DNA of 16,000 bases, from contig CAYFJO010000242.1 of the NCBI GenBank assembly GCA_964343305.1, positions 1 through 16,000 of the forward strand. The letters are read 5' to 3'. The number at the start of each line of letters is the position of its first letter. The first letter of the stretch is position 1. Under the pieces are notes generated by a model that was not told where the DNA came from, searched no databases, and worked only from the letters and a program-made list of their open reading frames with translations. Positions 14,290 through 16,000 of this stretch are shown here, piece after piece. Position numbers and translations under genes: made by a program. The DNA comes from CAYFJO01 sp964343305 (GTDB lineage: Bacteria > Planctomycetota > Planctomycetia > Pirellulales > Pirellulaceae).

Positions 14290-15306
14290 GTGAACGTCCT
14301 AACAAAGTCAGTCGTCCAACTATCGATCGTGTTTATATGGTCTGTCGTGTCCATCTGTCGTGCGGATGCTCCTTATCCACCGAGCAAGGTGATTGCCGGA
14401 GTCGAGTTTGATTTCTCGACCCACAAGCGGCTCGCTCCGGGCAGCGACAACTGGCCGATCACCTGGGCCGACGGCGGTGGTTTTGGCGGGACGAATCGCG
14501 ATGGTCGCGTGAGTCTTGGATTTGCTCGCGTCGAAGGCGATGTGGATAACTACAAGGGCACAAATCTCTGGGGTGGTCTTCGCGGGCAAAGTAAAGCGAC
14601 GTTTGGCGGCAAGAGTTATGGGATTCTATCGGTCGGCGGCGCCCTCTACGCCTGGTGGGGACCAGGATCGGGCGGTACGTTTTGTCGCGAAACACGCGTG
14701 CTCAAATCGAGCGACCATGGTAGATCCTGGACCAAGAGTGACTGGCGATTTACCAAACAAGACGAACTCTACGGCGGCACGTTCTGCAACTTCGGCAAAG
14801 ACTACGCCGGGGCGCGCGACGACTTCGTTTACAGCTACTACCCTCGCGGCACGAACTGGGCGATGAACAAGCCAGGAAAAGTCGATCTCGCCCGTGTGCC
14901 GAAAGACCAAATCATGAATCGCGACAAGTACGAGTTCTTCGCCGGACTGAATAACAACGGCCAGCCGACTTGGACGAAAGACCTAAACGAACGCAAGCCC
15001 GTGTTCGAAGACCCAGCAGGCGTGCGAACTGCGAGCGTCGGCTACAACGTCGGCTTAAAGCGTTACCTGCTGACGACCGAACACACACAAGCCGCGGCGG
15101 GCAACTTGGCGATTTTCGACGCGCGCGAACCATGGGGACCGTGGACGACCATCGCGTACTATCAAAAATGGAACAACCGCCGCGGGACAATTTCCTTCTA
15201 CTTCGCCCCCAAGTGGTTCAGCCCCGACGGCAAACAATTCACAATGGTCTTCACCGACAACGACCACTGGGCGACCGTGCGCGGCAGCTTCGTCTTGAAG
15301 AAATAA
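14290..15306 (+). CDS. Secreted DUF4185-like beta-propeller protein, possible glycoside hydrolase-like
   Basis: 338 residues from the GTG at 14290; an in-frame ATG at 14257 would add eleven non-signal residues, while GTG begins a clean signal peptide (VVQLSIVFIWSVVSICRA) with GGAGA about eight bases upstream. The mature start DAPYPPSKVIAGVEFDF, the segment WPITWADGGGFGG, the WWGPGSGGTF turn, and FDAREPWGPWTTI near residue 276 are typical of secreted DUF4185-type five-bladed propellers. One Asp-box SSDHGRSW (140-147) is present, as in sialidases and related propellers. The region EFFAGLNNNGQPTW and the end FTMVFTDNDHWATVRGSFVL also fit that family. A carbohydrate-binding or hydrolase role is likely from fold and context; no catalytic residues can be assigned with confidence. 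The next gene starts 33 bases later. Confidence 0.8.
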   Translation: MNVLTKSVVQLSIVFIWSVVSICRADAPYPPSKVIAGVEFDFSTHKRLAPGSDNWPITWADGGGFGGTNRDGRVSLGFARVEGDVDNYKGTNLWGGLRGQSKATFGGKSYGILSVGGALYAWWGPGSGGTFCRETRVLKSSDHGRSWTKSDWRFTKQDELYGGTFCNFGKDYAGARDDFVYSYYPRGTNWAMNKPGKVDLARVPKDQIMNRDKYEFFAGLNNNGQPTWTKDLNERKPVFEDPAGVRTASVGYNVGLKRYLLTTEHTQAAAGNLAIFDAREPWGPWTTIAYYQKWNNRRGTISFYFAPKWFSPDGKQFTMVFTDNDHWATVRGSFVLKK

Positions 15307-15339
15307 CTTCATAACAAATCCGGCGCGGGGAAACCAACG

Positions 15340-15852
15340 ATGCATCGAACACACAGCGCGCGAAGATTGGTCTGTTTTAGAGCTGGTGGCCTTGTTTCAC
15401 TAGCGATCATCCTGTGTTCATCGACGTGGTCGGGCGCTGACGACACAACAAAATGGTGTTTTCCGCCGGTTGGCGAGTTGCAAGACAAGCAATTACAGCG
15501 CGAGCCCGAGCAGGTTGGTTTGCAACGATCAGTTATCGCGAAACTCAAAACAAAGACTTTGGGCGGGCGCTGGGCATTGTGGCGGCGCGGTTTTCTAGTC
15601 CACGTTGAAGGCGACTTCAATAAGACGACCGAAGTCAAGTCGTTGCGCAAGACTTGGCACGCCCTTATGGTTGGAGCTGCGATCAAGCAAAAGAAGATCA
15701 AGTCGGTAGATGAGCGAATTAGCGATTACAGTCCTGAACTAAAAGGAAAGGATGCGACGGCCACTTGGCGTCATGTGATGACGCAAACATCTGGGTTTGA
15801 CTATCCGGACGGCGACTATGCCGCCGCAGGGATGAAATGTCCGGTTGGATAG
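15340..15852 (+). CDS. C-terminally truncated serine hydrolase (beta-lactamase / class C-like)
   Basis: 170 residues with a signal peptide (about 1-33, GLVSLAIILCSSTWSGA). GGGG (15327-15330) lies nine bases before the ATG. The body shows SLRK (Ser101-Lys104), which fits the S-x-x-K nucleophile motif of serine beta-lactamase-related esterases, then KIKSVDERISDYSPELKG, and HVMTQTSGFDYP, the conserved 'H.L..TSG' segment. Members are normally about 350-450 residues and continue through a Y-x-N motif and a C-terminal H/K-x-G. Here the frame leaves the family after DYPDGDYAA and stops ten residues later, so the second half of the active site is absent. It is therefore very likely a non-functional remnant or 3'-deleted gene. 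After the stop, sequence to the window edge shows no further part of the family. Confidence 0.7.
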   Translation: MHRTHSARRLVCFRAGGLVSLAIILCSSTWSGADDTTKWCFPPVGELQDKQLQREPEQVGLQRSVIAKLKTKTLGGRWALWRRGFLVHVEGDFNKTTEVKSLRKTWHALMVGAAIKQKKIKSVDERISDYSPELKGKDATATWRHVMTQTSGFDYPDGDYAAAGMKCPVG

Positions 15853-15855
15853 CAT

Positions 15856-15890
15856 CGCAAATGGGGTGATGAGGTCGCAGTCTATTTGCG
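15856..15890. repeat. Short inverted repeat after the truncated hydrolase gene
   Basis: CGCAAAT (15856-15862) and ATTTGCG (15884-15890) are perfect inverted arms with a 21-base loop, four bases after the stop. There is no T-run, so it is not a standard intrinsic terminator. It may mark the junction created when the hydrolase gene lost its 3' half. No gene is seen from here to the window edge. Confidence 0.25.
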
Positions 15891-16000
15891 CATCGGGTCG
15901 GTGAGGGGTTAGCGTTTTGTTGCTGAAGAGATAGGATGACGCTTGAATTGAGCGTTGCGAGGCGAGAAGTTCATTCGGTGGGGCACGCTTGCCAGGCCTC

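Noticed and set aside
15937..16000. Possible gene start ATG at 15937 running off the window
   Set aside because: Only 21 codons are visible, no clear signal peptide or domain; the final bases look more like repeat or intergenic sequence.

Overview
The window looks like chromosomal DNA of a planctomycete, probably a Pirellulales / Rhodopirellula-type lineage. The reasons are moderate GC content, many secreted proteins with N-terminal signal peptides, and a gene mix common in that group: PQQ-type beta-propeller, SUMF1-type domain, heparinase II/III-like protein, right-handed beta-helix, DUF4185-like propeller and ECF sigma factors. Short hairpin repeats with GTAG heads also fit. Taxonomy is inferred from gene content; no rRNA or tRNA gene is visible.

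Left part, minus strand (1-2300): the 5' end of a secreted beta-helix gene runs off the window edge. Upstream of it lies a tightly overlapping three-gene unit, ECF sigma factor -> zinc-finger anti-sigma factor with one membrane segment -> exported helical protein. A plausible ECF-type promoter (AACCT-N16-TCTAA) sits directly before the sigma gene, suggesting autoregulation.

Middle part, plus strand (2386-4380): after a divergent intergenic region carrying a TTGACA box and an 18-bp palindrome comes a two-gene unit, a classical SDR oxidoreductase and an arsenite methyltransferase (ArsM) 14 bases apart. Behind arsM are a bipartite REP/REPIN-like repeat and then a short relic that reads as a second ArsM C-terminus.

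Right part, plus strand (4403-15852): a run of exported proteins. In order: SUMF1-like protein without the catalytic cysteines, group II intron 3'-end relic (noncoding), alpha/beta hydrolase, PQQ-like propeller, a 1206-residue heparinase II/III-like protein with a zinc-ribbon motif, a frameshifted relic, a transglutaminase-like protein with Asp-boxes, a collapsed beta-helix gene containing a second REP-like element, a DUF4185-like propeller protein, and a C-terminally truncated serine beta-lactamase-like hydrolase. Short spacings (an 8-base overlap, then 9, 12 and 33 bases) suggest cotranscription of most of the run. The content suggests extracellular or periplasmic breakdown of an acidic or acylated polysaccharide or glycoconjugate, but the substrate cannot be read from the sequence.

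The most notable points are: two REP-type elements of different sequence but the same architecture, one of them translated as the hydrophobic core of a signal-peptide-like segment; an orphan group II intron D5/D6 relic; a duplicated arsM 3' end beyond a REP element; and repeated gene decay among otherwise intact secreted-enzyme genes.
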